A DNA stretch of 64,000 nt from Coptis chinensis (Eukaryota > Streptophyta > Magnoliopsida > Ranunculales > Ranunculaceae). Below are positions 37,658 through 50,620 of this stretch, one piece after another. Under the pieces are notes generated by a model, which did not search any database, was not told where the DNA came from, and worked only from the letters and a program-made list of their open reading frames with translations. The position numbers and the translations under genes were made by a program. The stretch covers positions 3,162,001 through 3,226,000 of the forward strand of contig CM027382.1 of the NCBI GenBank assembly GCA_015680905.1, read 5' to 3'. How positions within the stretch are numbered: the stretch's first letter is position 1; each line of letters starts with the position of its first letter.

Positions 37658-37998
37658 TACTTTTGCAGAGATACAATGCCATTGGACTCAGCTTTACAAA
37701 GCTGAGTGATTTTTTGCTCCAAACGATATTCCCTCCAAGGGCACCATGCCAATCAAGAAGCAACACATGTCAACTATATTTGAGATACAACTAGCAACAT
37801 ATTTCTTTAGATTTGCACTCCTGATTTTGCCCTTAGAATATTGGTCAATAATTCCTTCTTTAGTTTTTTTATTTAATCAAAAAAGTCAATAATTATCATT
37901 TGACCCCCAATAAAAAAGAGATTTATGGAGAATCACTCTATTCATTAGTTGACACAAAAGATGAAAAAAACACATTTGAAAGATAATTTCCTACTTGG
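37658..37998. other. Spacer, no gene recognised
   Basis: AT-rich sequence between the foldback element and the 3' end of the long LINE. Nothing conserved is seen. Confidence 0.35.
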
Positions 37999-38095
37999 TT
38001 TTTTTTTTAAAAAGTAACTAGGGGTTAAGGATACCCCAACCTTTTATTAAGCCAAAATACACAAGTACATTTTACCTTCCTTATCCCCTTTAATC

Positions 38096-38487
38096 GGGAA
38101 TGGTTATATGAACTCCACTAAAACGAACTCCAAATGAACTCCACCACTTAACTCAATGAACTAGAAGCTGATTTTTGGTGGAGATGTTTTCCCTCCAAGG
38201 GAGATCATCCAATCAACAACAAAAATCAGCTCATTTGAAGATGTACAACCTCATCAAAAATCATTTAGAAAGGTTATGAAATTATCAGCCGGTCTAGATT
38301 TTTAATTTCGATACAATTTTTGACAAAGGTTAGACATATTCAATTGAGCTGATTTTTGGTGGGGGTGTTCTCCATCATGAGATGTACACATCCACAAAAA
38401 ATTAGTCCTCAGTTCATTTTGTAAGTTCATTTTTATGAGTGGAGTAACTTTGGAGTCACTATAAGGTGGAGTTCATATAACCATCCC
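38096..38487. mobile_element. MULE-type MITE nested in LINE 3' UTR, 9-10-bp TSD
   Basis: Direct repeats CCCTTTAATC lie at 38086-38095 and 38488-38497. The ends are inverted: the left begins GGGAATGGTTATATGAACTC and the right, inverted, GGGATGGTTATATGAACTCC. The inside repeats agctgatttttggtgg and related blocks. There is no coding sequence. The duplication length suggests a Mutator-like origin. Confidence 0.75.
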
Positions 38488-38586
38488 CCCTTTAATCAAC
38501 TCACAGAGTTTTTGATCCATGGGGGGTATAAAGAACATAGAAGCATTACATAAAGACCTTGTAACTTTAGCTAGGTAATTTGCCAC

Positions 38587-41500
38587 TTAATTACCTTCCC
38601 GAAACACATGCTTAAACTCTATAACTTCAAACTGTGCGGCCAATCTTTTGATATGGGAGACTAGGTTCCTGCAATACCACGGCGGTTGCTCTCTATTGCT
38701 CATGATCTGGACCACTCTTAGAGAATCTGAATGAACTTGTATCTTCCATATTCTCATAGCTATGCCACCTTCCAGCCCTTTCTCTACTCCTAGCAGTTCC
38801 TGTTGCAGCACCGATCATCTAGAGGAAGTTCCACTATACGCTAGCATTACCTCTCCTCTGCTGTCCCTTAGTACTCCTCCAAATCCAACACTGTCAGCTT
38901 GCATCGACCTATTAGCATTGAGGGTAACAGTGTCAGAAGGTGTTACTTGCCACCGAACCCATTGTTCCACCTTTTGTTTGAACCTTACCCCTATTCCCAA
39001 CTTCGACAGGAGCAAACACAGCACCGCATCTTCCTTTACTGATTCCAGCATTTTCCCCAAATACAGTTTCATTCTATTGAGAGCTTGTTGGCTTACCACT
39101 TCAGCATATGTAAATCTTTTCTTCTTAATCCTCCAGTTTCGTTCATTCCAGATGGCTTGAACTGCCGCACTAATTAGGGCCCTCATTACTTCAGACGCCA
39201 TGGTGTTTGTTCTACACATGCGCATGAGTTGATACCATTCAACATGGGATTCACAAATCTGTTCTGATAAGCCCATAGCCTTTTTTACACCTTGCCACAC
39301 CATTTTTGAATAAGGACAGTCAAAAAATAAATGTGTCGAACTTTCTTCAAAGGCATCACATAGACAACATCGAGACTGACTGAGCACCTTTTTCGCCATT
39401 AGTCGATTCTGCGTAGGCAGTGCTCCAGAGAATAACTGCCACATAGTGAAGGAGTGCTTTGGAACCGACAACTTACCCCAAACAAGTTTGAACCACTTTA
39501 CCTTAATGTGCACATTCTTTATAGCAGCATAGGCAGATGAAATAGAGAACTCCCCTGTGCTCGTCAAGGTCCAAATAACTCTATCTTCATCCAGATAAGA
39601 GTTTATTTTAGTACCCAGAATCCACTTCTTAACATCAGACTCAGGTAAGTCAGAGATGGTTCTCGACCAGCAGCCATTAGTTATCACTTCGGCCATTTTT
39701 GTTTCCTGAGGTACAAGGTGGGCTAGTAGACTTTTGGCTTGATTATTTAAGGAGAGAGGTCCCGAGCACCAGGGATCATGCCAAAAGCTTGTATCATTAC
39801 CAGTTGCTATACTATACCTCACATGCTTCCATGAAAGATCTCGATGTTTCAATATCCCTCGCCAAACCCAGGAACAGTCCTGTGGAATTTTCATAGTCCA
39901 GAACTTGTTATGCTTAATATTATGTTCCCATGACCACTTTGCCCACAAGCTGTCAGATCTCTATACCAATTTGAACACTAAGCCACAGTACGCTGCTTGA
40001 TTCCAACACTTTGGATCGATCAGACCAAGTCCTCCTTGTTCTTTCTCCATTCTGAGGGTAGCATGACTCGAGTGGTGCATCTTCATTTCCATCTTTGGTC
40101 CTGACAAGATAAATCTATTACAAATCTTCCCCACCTTTTCCAAAACTACTTTTGGCGACACAAAAGTCTTAGCCCAATAAGTTTGAAATGATGACAAAAC
40201 TAATTGGACTAATTGTACTCTTCCCGCTCTATTCAAGTCTTTATTTTTCCAGTTGGAGATACGACTCATGATCTTCTCTATAAGAGGCAGATAGTCCCTT
40301 ATTCCCAATCTTGATGCTATCAGAGGAAGCCCAAGGTAGGCTACTGGTGGTGACACTATCGAGATGTTCATGACTTCTGCTAGCTCTCGGCCTTCCTCTT
40401 CAGACATACTTCCAGTTAGTAGAGTAGTCTTTTCATTTCTCAGGCTCAGCCACGTAGCTCAAGAGAATGATGCTAAGATATCCTTGATTGCCAGGATAGA
40501 ATTCATGTTTCCTTTACAAAACAGCAAGACATCATCGGCAAAACAGAGATGGGATATCTCAAACTTTTTACACTTTGAGTAGGCTTGTATCGTATTCATC
40601 TGGAGCCCTTGTTGAAGAAGGGCACTCAACACTTCCATAACAAGAACAAACAGATATGGGGATACTAGGTCACCTTGTCGTAGCCCTCGTTTTCCTCTAA
40701 AATACCCTTCCAGTGTGCCATTAACCATCACAGAATACGAAGGAGAAGCATAACACATATAGAGCCACTCTATGAAAAGCGGCGGGAACTTGAACTTCTA
40801 TCAGAATGGTTGTTAGAGCTAGCCAAGATACTTGAGTCATATGCCTTCTTTATGTCCAACTTTATAGCACATCTTTTCTGCCTTTTCTTCCGTGAATACC
40901 CTCGGAGCAATTCATGGGCAAGGAGAAGGTTATCCTGAATAGACCTCCCGGGAACAAAAGCAGATTGGGATGCAGAAATCAACGACGCTATACAATTCTT
41001 CATCCTATTTGTTAGCACTTTAGAAACACATTTATATATGATATTACAACAGGCAATAGGTCTAAAAGCACTAACATTTGAAGCATTCTTCATTTTTGGT
41101 ATAAGACATAGCATCGTAGCATTTATCCTTCCTGGCAATTTCTTGTGTGTAAAAATATACTTGATAGATCGTATGAAATCCTCCCCAATAATTGACCAAC
41201 ACTTTTTGAAGAAGCAAGCATTAAACCCATCAGGACCCGGTGACTTATTATCCTCCATGCCAAACAACGCCTCCTTTATTTCGGAATCAGATATTTGAGC
41301 TTCTAAAAACTGACTACTAGCAGTGCTTATTTCCGCCACCTTGAGATTATTAAGGAACTCATAATCACATGATGCACTAGACGACTTCCCAAGCAAATCT
41401 TTATAGTAGTTCAAGAATATGCTTCTGTTACTAGTTCCCTTCCTTCCCTGCATATTCCTCTATCATCTATAACACTCCATACATAGTTTCTCCTCTTTTT

Positions 41501-42610
41501 CTCCTTTAAAGAATTAAAGAAGAACTTGCTGCATTTATCCCCAAAAGCCATCCAATCTATATTTGTTCTTTGATAGATATCCGCTTCCTCAAGTTAGATC
41601 AAGTCACACAATTTCCCTCGAACGAGGAACTCTTGTGCACTAAGAGAAGAATCTAATGGATTATGCTGGAGTCTTTCTTGAATAGCATCCAACTCCTCTC
41701 TTGTAACCTCTGATTATTACTGTAGACAGACCGTGCCCACCCTTTCAAAACAGCTTTTAGGCTCTTCAATTTCTTTGATAACATAAACGTAGTGCATCCA
41801 TGATCTGCTATTGTCCAACATTCTTTTACCATATCTGCGAAGTCCTGATGTAGCATCCAGAAATTACAAAACCTAAACGGGGGATAACTACGGAAGGTAA
41901 AGAGAAAAGAAAACACCAAAGGGCTATGATCATAGCAGCCTTGATTGAGAAACTCCACCTTTGTAGCCATATGTATAGAAAATCAGGCAGCGTTGACTAG
42001 ACATTTGTCTATTTTTTACCACTTTCTAACAATGTCCCCTCCACTATTCCAAGTAAAGAAGCAACCTGATGCCGAGTTATCAACTAACCTAGCTACATTC
42101 AAACTATTGGTAAAAGGGAGGGTTTCCCTCGGGTGCACAACTCTATCACCTATTCTTTCATGAGAGAATATATAGCACATTATTAAAGTCCCCCATTACA
42201 CACCAAGGTCCATGCAAACTAGTACTGATAGTCTTCAACTCCTCCCACAAAATCAATCTCTCCTGTCGTTTATTGCTCGCATATATAATAGTAACAAAAA
42301 AAGAAAACCCATATTGGAGGAGGGTAACCCTACAATGGATAAACTGATTGGCCTCCACTACCTTTTGCACATTCAAAAAAATTTGATCCCAAGCAAGCCA
42401 TATTCTACCATACTCATGACTCGAGTAATTATGTTCCACTTCCCACGTTGGGCAAACCATCGCTATTGTACTTCTGAATCTATCCATTCTAACCTTCGTT
42501 TCCAGAAACCCCATACATGTTATCTTTTGCTCAGTAATAAACTTATTCATCTATTTTGCTTTTGTAGTCTCGTTCAGTCCCCTAACATTCCAGCTACATA
42601 CCTTAATCAT
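38587..42610 (-). pseudogene. LINE ORF2 remnant: endonuclease, reverse transcriptase, RNase H
   Basis: Pieces in order on the - strand: an APE-type endonuclease starting MIKVCSWNVRGLNE with FLETKVRMDRF and GPWCVMGDFNNVL (42158-42610); reverse transcriptase with ALFGMEDNKSPGPDGFNACF, RPIACCNIIYKCVSKVLTNR, SQSAFVPGRSIQDNLLLAHE, GLRQGDLVSPYLFVLVME and the catalytic FADD (40459-41453); thumb and connection regions (39961-40407); a zf-RVT region with CLCDAFEESSTHLFFDCPYS; and an RNase H-like end (38587-38811, VHSDSLRVVQIM). At least five frame breaks or stops separate them, including TAG after NETTKAK where copy B has CAG, so it cannot make a working ORF2. Confidence 0.85.
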
Positions 42611-43733
42611 TTTATTTGAGTTAATGGTTCCTCCTCTTTGTCTGCCCTTACTTCGTTTCCCCGATGTCGTTGATTGATTTTCACTTAGCTTCCTTTGGAC
42701 CCTGGTTTGTACAGAGGAACACACTGGGGTATCCCTCACAGGAGCAGGATTTGAGCTGGTATCTCCAAACAACTCATCCTCCACATCAACTAATGCCTCA
42801 AATAAATTTCTCTCTACCTGAAACAGTTCTGCATCTGGATGGGTTAGCCTCATTTGTTGGAGAGGAGTCACTAAGGGATTCTCTGCCGATCCTTGGCCAT
42901 CTACAACATACATACACTCCACTCTTCCTAGAGATACCATGTTAACTTGCCTAGTCTCAGGCTCTTTGATCACTTTCTACCGTTTCTTGCCATGTACCTT
43001 GCTGGTTAGTACTACCCACTGTAGCAACTATAGCAAGGTTTTCTTGGTTCTCTTCCGGCCTCATGATCATCTCTTGGTTATTCTTTAAGGCAACCACTAC
43101 TGCCCCTATCTACTTGTTATGCCAAGCTGACCTCCTCCTGTTGGCTTTCTATGTGGCCCTCAGCTGCATTTGGATTTATTTGCACCACCTCATTTTGTGG
43201 TGTTGTTCTTCTTACCCACACCCGAGTAGTCCTTCCTGCGCATTTGTCATCAGTATGCCCAAACCAGTTACACTTACTACAGGCCACAGGCTTCCATGGG
43301 TATTCAAGTGGTATTACCACCTCACGGTTTCCAGCTTTCACTTTGATAGATTCCTTATACACATGATTCACAGGAAATTCTATGCAAAATCTCGCAAAGG
43401 ATAATCTTCTCCGTTCAGCAGTCGCATCATCCATAAACACAAACTGGCAAGGCAAGACAAACCATCAAATGTCCACATCTCCTTTGGAATATCCATCAAC
43501 TTTATCCAGACTGGAGCTGAGGCCACCTTATTCCTGTAAATATGTCAGTTGGGTTATGCTTGCTCGAAATTGCAGCGTTGCACTGATATAACCAAAAACA
43601 ATCGAAAGCATCCACTTTATTAGTTTTCTTAACACATATGGATATGGTTGTACTGCTTCAGTCGGACCTAATTTAAATCTATTTGCCATCTGAAGGAAAT
43701 TAGAGTCCTTATTTACTGGAATGCACACGATGA
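42611..43733 (-). pseudogene. LINE ORF1 remnant with CCHC knuckle
   Basis: The - strand reads RLSFARFCIEFPVNHVYKES then KPVACSKCNWFGHTDDKCAG, a DUF4283-type nucleic-acid-binding ORF1 with a CX2CX4HX4C zinc knuckle. Further on is an acidic linker with NLFEALVDVEDELFGD. It is interrupted by frameshifts and lacks a short stretch near 43445 that copy B keeps (GGTPMFMDDATT). Confidence 0.75.
43673..43681. other. Empty target site for the Pack-MULE
   Basis: TTAAATCTA occurs once here. In the duplicated segment the same 9 bp flank the Pack-MULE on both sides (54113-54121 and 55940-55948), so this is the pre-insertion state. Confidence 0.85.
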
Positions 43734-43800
43734 CAAGCATTCTTTTTGCATCCCGGTTCCTATATTTACAGACCCTAGATCATGCATACACGCAGAATTA

Positions 43801-43956
43801 AGAAGAAAAGAAGCATGGAATGACGTTGTAGAAGAAGCATGTAAGAGTGGGATTGGGGCCAATGCTGAACCTGGTGGAAGCATTAGAGACAATGATGCCA
43901 TAGACTGTTGTAATAAGTATGGAGTCTCTCTTCTCTTCACCAACGTGAGGCACTAA
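43801..43956 (+). pseudogene. ATIC/PurH C-terminal fragment, copy A
   Basis: The frame reads EAWNDVVEEACKSGIGANAE, then PGGSIRDNDAIDCCNKYGVS and LLFTNVRH before TAA. This matches the end of plant AICAR transformylase/IMP cyclohydrolase (purine synthesis), whose C-terminus has the GGSxRDxDAIDCCNKYGV and RHFRH pattern. Only this last part is present and it stops a few residues early. It is preceded by LINE sequence, so it cannot be a working gene. Confidence 0.75.
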
Positions 43957-44555
43957 TCATGTGGCACTTTGGCACACAAAAAGACTACATACCCTTGGCA
44001 TTTTGGGTTCTCCAGCCACATTGACCGAATTTTTTTGAAGGCGCTATTGCTGGTGGCAGAGAGTTTTGAGGTTATTTACGGTTTGATTTAAGTTGTTGCG
44101 GATGAGTTTTCTTCCTTTAAGCATTTGAGGATCTTATGTGTTGAAACTTTTATAGTCTATTAGATGTTATTCAATCTATCTTCAGATTCATTTTTTTTAC
44201 TGTACATATCTTGTTCAAAAATCTTCTGACACAATCAATTTAATCGAATTACAAGCATACACCTTAGAGATTGACATAATGTAAGTACAAACAGAACAAC
44301 TTGGCAGACTTGAACACCGAATTCACTTTTAGCATTTGTCAGGGTCAAGTCTAACTCGTTTATGGAAAGACAAGTGTTTATTATAGGATAACATACAAAG
44401 GGAGTTTGATTGAACACCCAAATGTAATAACTGCATATTGTTCATTTGTCGTTGAAACATGTCTCTGGGTGGTAATGCCGTTCCTGTTCTGTGGCATAGT
44501 TTTTTGAAGATGCCTTTCTGCACATGGATAAAAGAATGATATAATCTGTTTGTAG

Positions 44556-44836
44556 ATATGAGGATGGAGTTTCTCTGTTGAGGAAGGTGTGTTTAGCATC
44601 AGATTTTGTGCGCTCCAGGAGTCCAGACGACATTGGTTCCTTTACTTCTATATCATTTGATGACCATTCTTGTTTACTGACAAAGGAACATAGTCTAACG
44701 ACAGAGGAGGTAATTAATTTATATGTCAACGGGTTCTTTTCCATAATGCATTCATTATCCATCTTTCCCAAGTGTCCTTTTTTCCAGGATTTCTAGGGAC
44801 TGCAGCTTGTCTTGTTTGCAGATTAAGATTCTCTGT
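44556..44836 (+). pseudogene. SPB1 exon fragment, copy A, cut at duplication breakpoint
   Basis: Exon 44556-44709 reads YEDGVSLLRKVCLASDFVRS then DDIGSFTSISFDDHSCL and HSLTTEE, the start of the DUF3381 region of SPB1-type rRNA methyltransferases. The next exon begins at 44822 (IKILC) and is cut after 15 nt at 44836, where LTR-type sequence begins. It differs from copy B by a few substitutions. Confidence 0.85.
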
Positions 44837-46471
44837 CAAAATTCGGGGTGTGACAGTTACTCCCAAAAACCCATAAACAGTTAAATATGCGGATAATTAA
44901 AACCAATAAAAATTTTAACTTAAACAAGAGTCCTCTTTATTATAAAAATTCACCAATGAAAATACACAAAACATTGTCTAGACTAAAAATCTATATCACC
45001 TCAAAGGAAAACAAAGCCTATCTTGAAATGCGACGCTTACACAAAACCACCAAGCAAAGAACCAATCTTCTTCTTCAACACTAAAACGGTCAAGACTTAT
45101 CAATTTGTGTTCATTTAATGAACACACCCGATAAGCAAACATGCAAATCGGGTCAGCATTATAAAAATGCTGGTGTGAGTAGCTCTAAAATACAACATAT
45201 ACTTATACCAAATATATACACAAACCTTACGGCAGTTAGGTCATAGCCATGGTTCATGGCTAAGGTCAAAGGTGCATGTTTCATGGGCTCATGATTAAGG
45301 TAATGGTTCGGACCCAACTGGCCAAGTCCAAACCTTAGAACCCAAAAGTCTAAAACCAACTCATTTATTCTACCTGACCCAATTGGATATATTTTAAGTT
45401 ATATGACCCAAATTTAAAACCAAAATTAAAACCGCTCAAAACACCACGGGTTTATTGAGAGAATTTAAGCAAAACCGCCCAACACTTAAACTAAAACTGG
45501 TCCACCACTTAAACTAAACTGGTCCGAAACAAAGGATTAATACGACCCAATAACTAACTAGTGTTTAGGCCCAAAAACTTCAACTGAACTGGCCCGAAAC
45601 ACAAATGGGTTCGGCCTAAAAATTAATTAAAACCGGCCCAATCAAAACAAATATTAGAACTGGCCCAACAATTTAGAACAAAACCGGGCCCAACAACTAA
45701 TGAAACTGGTCCCAAAACTTAATTAAATTGGGCCCAAACAAAACAAATTAGAAACTTAGTTTTGGCCCATAGAACTAAACTAACAAAGGCCCAACAAAAA
45801 GGCCCAACTTAAGGGGTCATCTTCCTCACAGCTCCAGCAGCTCGCGCGCCGCCAGCCACCAGGTTTCAATCCCGATAACCCCCCGACAGTTCAATCACCA
45901 ATTCCAAACCACAGTAAATCAAAAAGAGTGCAAACAGAGAAAACAAGGAAAAATGACGATTTCTCTATTGGGCTTTAACTGCCCTTAACGCCCATAAAGC
46001 TTGGACAGTTCAATCTTAATTTTCGGAGTTTCGAGTTTTAACAACACGACAGATTTCAACAGAGTTTTAACAACACGAAAGGACGCCGAGTAATGAACAG
46101 TAAAATTTAGTGAAAACATAGGACAATAAAATGGTTTCTGTATTCCGGTGAAATAGCAAAATAGCTACTCACTTTAAACCCAAGCTCCACGAATCCTCCT
46201 AGCCCGAATCGTCGTGCTCCAATGCTCGAGCAAACAAGCTTCAAGCTCTGCCTCCATTCTCATTATTTTTATTATCTTCAAAAACCCTATTCTCTAGAAA
46301 AATGTGTTTATATACTTGGGTTTGAAACCCAAGCCCAACACCGACTCGGGCCCAAAAACCAGGCCCATGTATCCAAATCCAATCCAACCGATTTTTAAAT
46401 AAATAATAAATACGTATTTAACTAATTAATAAATAAATAAAATAAATACGTATTTTAAATACGGGCGTTAC

Positions 46472-48225
46472 TGCTATACACATCTCAAAAGAATCTCGTC
46501 CCGAGATTCGGAAGTAAAGCTATACGAACAAATAACGTTGGTTATTATCTTAGAACATACCCAAGAATGTACGTTGATTAAACTTAAGCAAGATAACATT
46601 TGTATTAATTATTTCTAAATAATACCTGAATATATATCCTCATGCCATTACAAAACCTATTATAGTTTAACTGTCTATATTAAAACAAATTATTACTGTC
46701 ACTTAAACACAAGACAAATATATCATTTCTTTTTAGCATGTAGTTTCTTGACACGTAGCAAACTCTACGAAAATAATATTATACTTAACTAATCAATAAT
46801 ATGGGGTAAGTTCATCCCTGCATAAAACCTTATGGAGTCGTTCATTATCATGCATAAAAGAAAATTAGTGTCATGATACACTTAAAATAAAAATCACTCA
46901 TGTCATTGATACTATAATAAAACTTTATATTTACTTTAGTCATGCTATCAGAAATATTAAATTTAAAACAACCCTTGAATCCTAATTCATGCTTGCAACT
47001 GAATCAAATATAGCACGTATCCAAAAATAAATTTTCATATTTATCTATCAAAATCATATAGACTGAAACAAAACAATTAAGAATAAATACTCGACGCTCA
47101 TTGCTATTATTATTAGTACTATTTATACACTTATTTTTGAGATGTGTATACTTGCGTATACACGTGTATTCTTTTTGAGATGTGTATACTTGCGTATACA
47201 CGTGTATTCTTTTTGGGATGTGTATACTTGCGTATACAAGCTTTCTTATATTATTGTATTTGGATGAACTATTACTGGGTATATGATGATAATAGCGTTT
47301 CACCAACATGGTATGATAGATTAATATTGTTAAATTAGTTTCACATTGATTTTTGCATATTCGAGTATTTTTAAATATATACCTTGATTTATGGTTCATA
47401 AATATTACCGTGAGAATATAACTTGGTATGGGTGATATATTAGAAGTGAGTTTATATTATCCTAATTTTTTTTTTAAATTCGTGTTATACGGTAGCAAGT
47501 CTTATGTTAATTGTCATCGTATATGGAGATTATTTTTTTGAATCTTTTCACCGTTTAAAATAAATAGTACTAATAATAATAGCAATGAGCGTCGAGTATT
47601 TGTTCTTAATTGTTTTGTTTCAGTCTAAATGATTTTGATAGATGAATATGAAAAATTATTTTTGGATACGTGCTATATTTGATCCAGTTGCAAGCATGAA
47701 TTAGGATTCAAGAGTTGTTTTAAATTTAATATTTCTGATAGCATGACTAAAGTAAATATAAAGTTTTTATTATAGTTTCATTGACATGAGTGACCTTTTG
47801 TTTTAAGTGTGTTAGGACACTAATTTTTTGTTATGCATGATAAGGAAAGACTCCATAATGTTTTATGCATGGATGAACTTACCTCACATTATTGATTAAT
47901 TCAAGTAGAATATTATTTTTCGTAGAGACTGCTACGTGTCAAGAAACTACATGCTAAAAAGATATGATATATTTGTCTTGTGTTTAAGTGACAATAATAA
48001 TTTGTTTTAATATAGACAGTTAAACTATGATAGATTTTGTAATGGCATGAGGACATATATATTTTGGAATTATTTAAAAATAATTAATATCAATGTTACC
48101 TTGTTTAAGTCTAATCTCTGTACATTCTTGTATAGGTTCTAAGTTAATAACCAGTGTTATTTGTTCGTATAGCTTTACTTCTGAATCTCAGGACGAGATT
48201 CTTTTGAGATGTGTATAATAGAATG
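46472..48225. repeat. Palindrome 1: inverted internal-region ends
   Basis: Left arm about 46472-47130 and right arm about 47570-48225 are inverted copies; for example aatactcgacgctcattgct at 47086 matches agcaatgagcgtcgagtatt at 47581, and the arms continue outwards into the flanking LTR units. The 440-bp spacer has three tandem copies of a 39-bp unit (gatgtgtatacttgcgtata) at about 47138-47240. Confidence 0.85.
47138..47240. repeat. 39-bp tandem repeat, about 2.6 copies
   Basis: Unit gagatgtgtatacttgcgta followed by tacacgtgtattcttttt, repeated with almost no change. Each unit itself contains the small palindrome gtatacttgcgtatac. It lies between the arms of palindrome 1. Confidence 0.8.
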
Positions 48226-49599
48226 CCGCATTATTTAAAATCGTATTTATTTATTAATTAATTTATTTATTTATTTAAAAAATTTGGATTGGATTTGGAT
48301 CGTGGGCTGGTTTTGGACCGGTGCGTGTTTGGGCTAGGGTTTCGAACCCAAGTATATAAACACATTGTTCTAGAGAATAGGGTTTTTAAGATAATAAAAA
48401 AATAATAAAAATGGAAGCAGAGCTAGAAACACATTTCTTTGGAGCGTTGAGGTGACGATTTCGGACTAGGAGGATTTTGTCGAGCTGTTCATTATTGTGA
48501 GTAGATATTTTATAGATTTTTATTTTATAAAATCTTCGTTACTGTCAATTTCTTTTCTGTTAAAATCTGTCGCGTTATTTATTAAACTGGTTAGTTATTA
48601 GTTTATTGTTTTTGGTTAAACTGTGTTTTGAAACTCTGTTGAGACTTCGAGAGATCGACAATCTATATAAGCCCCACGAATAATATGTCGGTTGTGTTTT
48701 CGTGTAAACTCTGTTTGGTCGTGGGTTTTGGAAACTCGAGCTTAAAACATTTCAAGCTTCGGAATGCGTCCATGGCGTCGCTTGACCCAAAGGAAACGGA
48801 ATCGTCCTGTTCATATTGTATAAACTATGTCTTTTTTTTATGTTAAACTGTTGTATGTTGTTATGGGATTGATTGATGATTGGGGATGATTTGGTGGTGG
48901 AGAAAGGGGGTTGTCGAAGCCGTGAGAGGGTGTTAATGGCGGTGACAAGGGATCGCCCAGTTTTATGTAAAACTTTATTGTTGGTTAGTGGGTTTTGGGT
49001 TGTGGATTTGAATGGATTGTTGGTGATGGGGTAGTGTAGGGCGTGTGTATGGGCTATTTATGGTGCTACTGAAGCTCCGGAGGTGCGTTAATGGAGGTCG
49101 CGATTTCAGATCTAGATTTAGGAAGAGTTTTGATTTTTATGATTTTCGGTTTTTGCTTTTGTTAAAGGTGTTGGGTTTCTCAAATTGAGTTAAACCGATG
49201 TGTTGAAAGGGGAGGACGATCGGTTTTGGTGGTGGCCGGTTTTAGCTGGTGGTGGTGGAAGAGAATGGGTGAAGAAGATGGCTATTTTGGGTTTGGGCTT
49301 GGTCATGGGCCGTAACTAAGTTTAAATGTTTATTTGGGCCGATTTTGTTTGGGCCAGTTCTATTATTTCATTTTGGGGCCGAAATCTAATTTAAGTGGTT
49401 GGGCCTTAGCTAGTTTAGAGTGTTTTGTTTGGGCCCTTTTCTATTTGTTTTGTATTTTGGACCAGTTTAATTAAGTTTTGTTTGGGCCGGTTCTAGATTA
49501 AGTTCTATGGGCCAGTTTCATTTGTTTTGTTTGGGCCTTTTCAATTAGTTTTCTTTGGGCGGTTTCTAATTTATGTAGTTGGTCCTTATATCCCCATTA

Positions 49600-50620
49600 T
49601 CGAATTAGAATAAATAAGTTGGTTTTAAGCTTTCGGGTTTTAAGGTTTGGGGCAGGGGAACCATTCCGGCAATTCGCTGAGCCGTGAGCGTGCCTACGCC
49701 TTTCGACGCTTTGCTAATGAACCACCATTTATGGACTACGTTTAACCCATTGAACATAGAAGCGACACTTTGACTTTGACCATGATGGGTTGACTTTGAC
49801 TTTGACTTTGACCATGATGTGTTGACTTTGACCATGATGTGTTGACTTTGACTTTGACCATGATGTGTTGACTTTGACTTTGACCATTGACGTGTTGACT
49901 TTGACCATGACAGTTTGACTTCGACCATGACGTGTTTGACTTTGACCATGACGTGTTGACTTTGACTTTGACCATTAGATTGACTTTTTGGTTTTAACAT
50001 ATTTGATTTTATGGATTTATTGTAATAATAAAATGTTGTCGAAGCGTTATATAGCGTTGTTTGTCGTTATCTAATTATAATTTGACATGAGTAGTGTGTA
50101 AAACATGCACACCATGGTCAAATCATAATTAGATAATGACAAACAACGTTATATAATGTTCGACAACATTTTATTATTACAATAGTCCATAAAATCAAAT
50201 ATGTTAAAAACTGGAAAAAGTCAACATTCTACAATCAATGGTCAACGGTCAAAGCCAAAGTCGGCACGTCATGGTCAACGTCAAAGGTCAAAGTCAACAG
50301 TCAATGGTCAACGTCAAAGTCAAAGGTTAAAGTCAAAATCAACATGTCATGGTCAAAGTCAACATGTCATGGTCAAAGTCAATACATCATGGTTGAAGTC
50401 AAAGTCAACCCATCATGGTCAAAGTCAACACATCATGGTCAAAGTCAAACTGTCATTGTCAAAGTCAAACTGTCGTTTCCATGTTCGACGGGTTTGGTCA
50501 TCTTAGTGGTTCGTGGCTAAAGTCAAAGTCGTGGCTCGTGGCTAAAGTCAAAGTCGTGGCTCGTGGCTAAGGTAATAGTTCGGACCTGTGCGAAGCCTCA
50601 AACCTTAGAACCCAAAAGTC
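49600..50620. repeat. Palindrome 2 with mirrored TTGACTTTGACCATGA minisatellites
   Basis: Around a loop of about 30 bp at 50085-50113 the arms are inverted copies (left cgttgtttgtcgttatctaa, right ttagataatgacaaacaacg). Further out each arm has a minisatellite: TTGACTTTGACCATGATGTG units at about 49768-49985, and the complementary CATGGTCAAAGTCAACA units at about 50215-50480. The arms extend into the flanking LTR-like units. Confidence 0.85.

Larger units (their letters stand above)
37999..43733 (-). mobile_element. Long L1-type LINE, copy A, decayed
   Basis: On the - strand, from right to left: an ORF1 remnant, an ORF2 remnant, then a 3' UTR ending in an A tail seen as the T run at about 37999-38008. 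A 392-bp MITE is nested in the 3' UTR. The 5' border at about 43733 is approximate; it is placed where the ATIC-like fragment begins. The segment 41608 to the right end is duplicated at 51988-54121 and 55949 onward. Confidence 0.8.
41608..44836. repeat. Duplicated segment, copy A
   Basis: Contains the LINE 5' part, ATIC scrap and first SPB1 exon. It matches 51988-57115 once the Pack-MULE is removed. The left limit is the shared acaatttccctcg; the right limit is attaagattctctgt. Outside these limits the copies have nothing in common. Confidence 0.9.

Noticed and set aside
49768-50480. Regular 20-bp repeats that could be mistaken for a CRISPR array
   Set aside because: This is plant nuclear DNA; there are no unique spacers, units are directly adjacent and differ slightly, and the array is mirrored within a palindrome.
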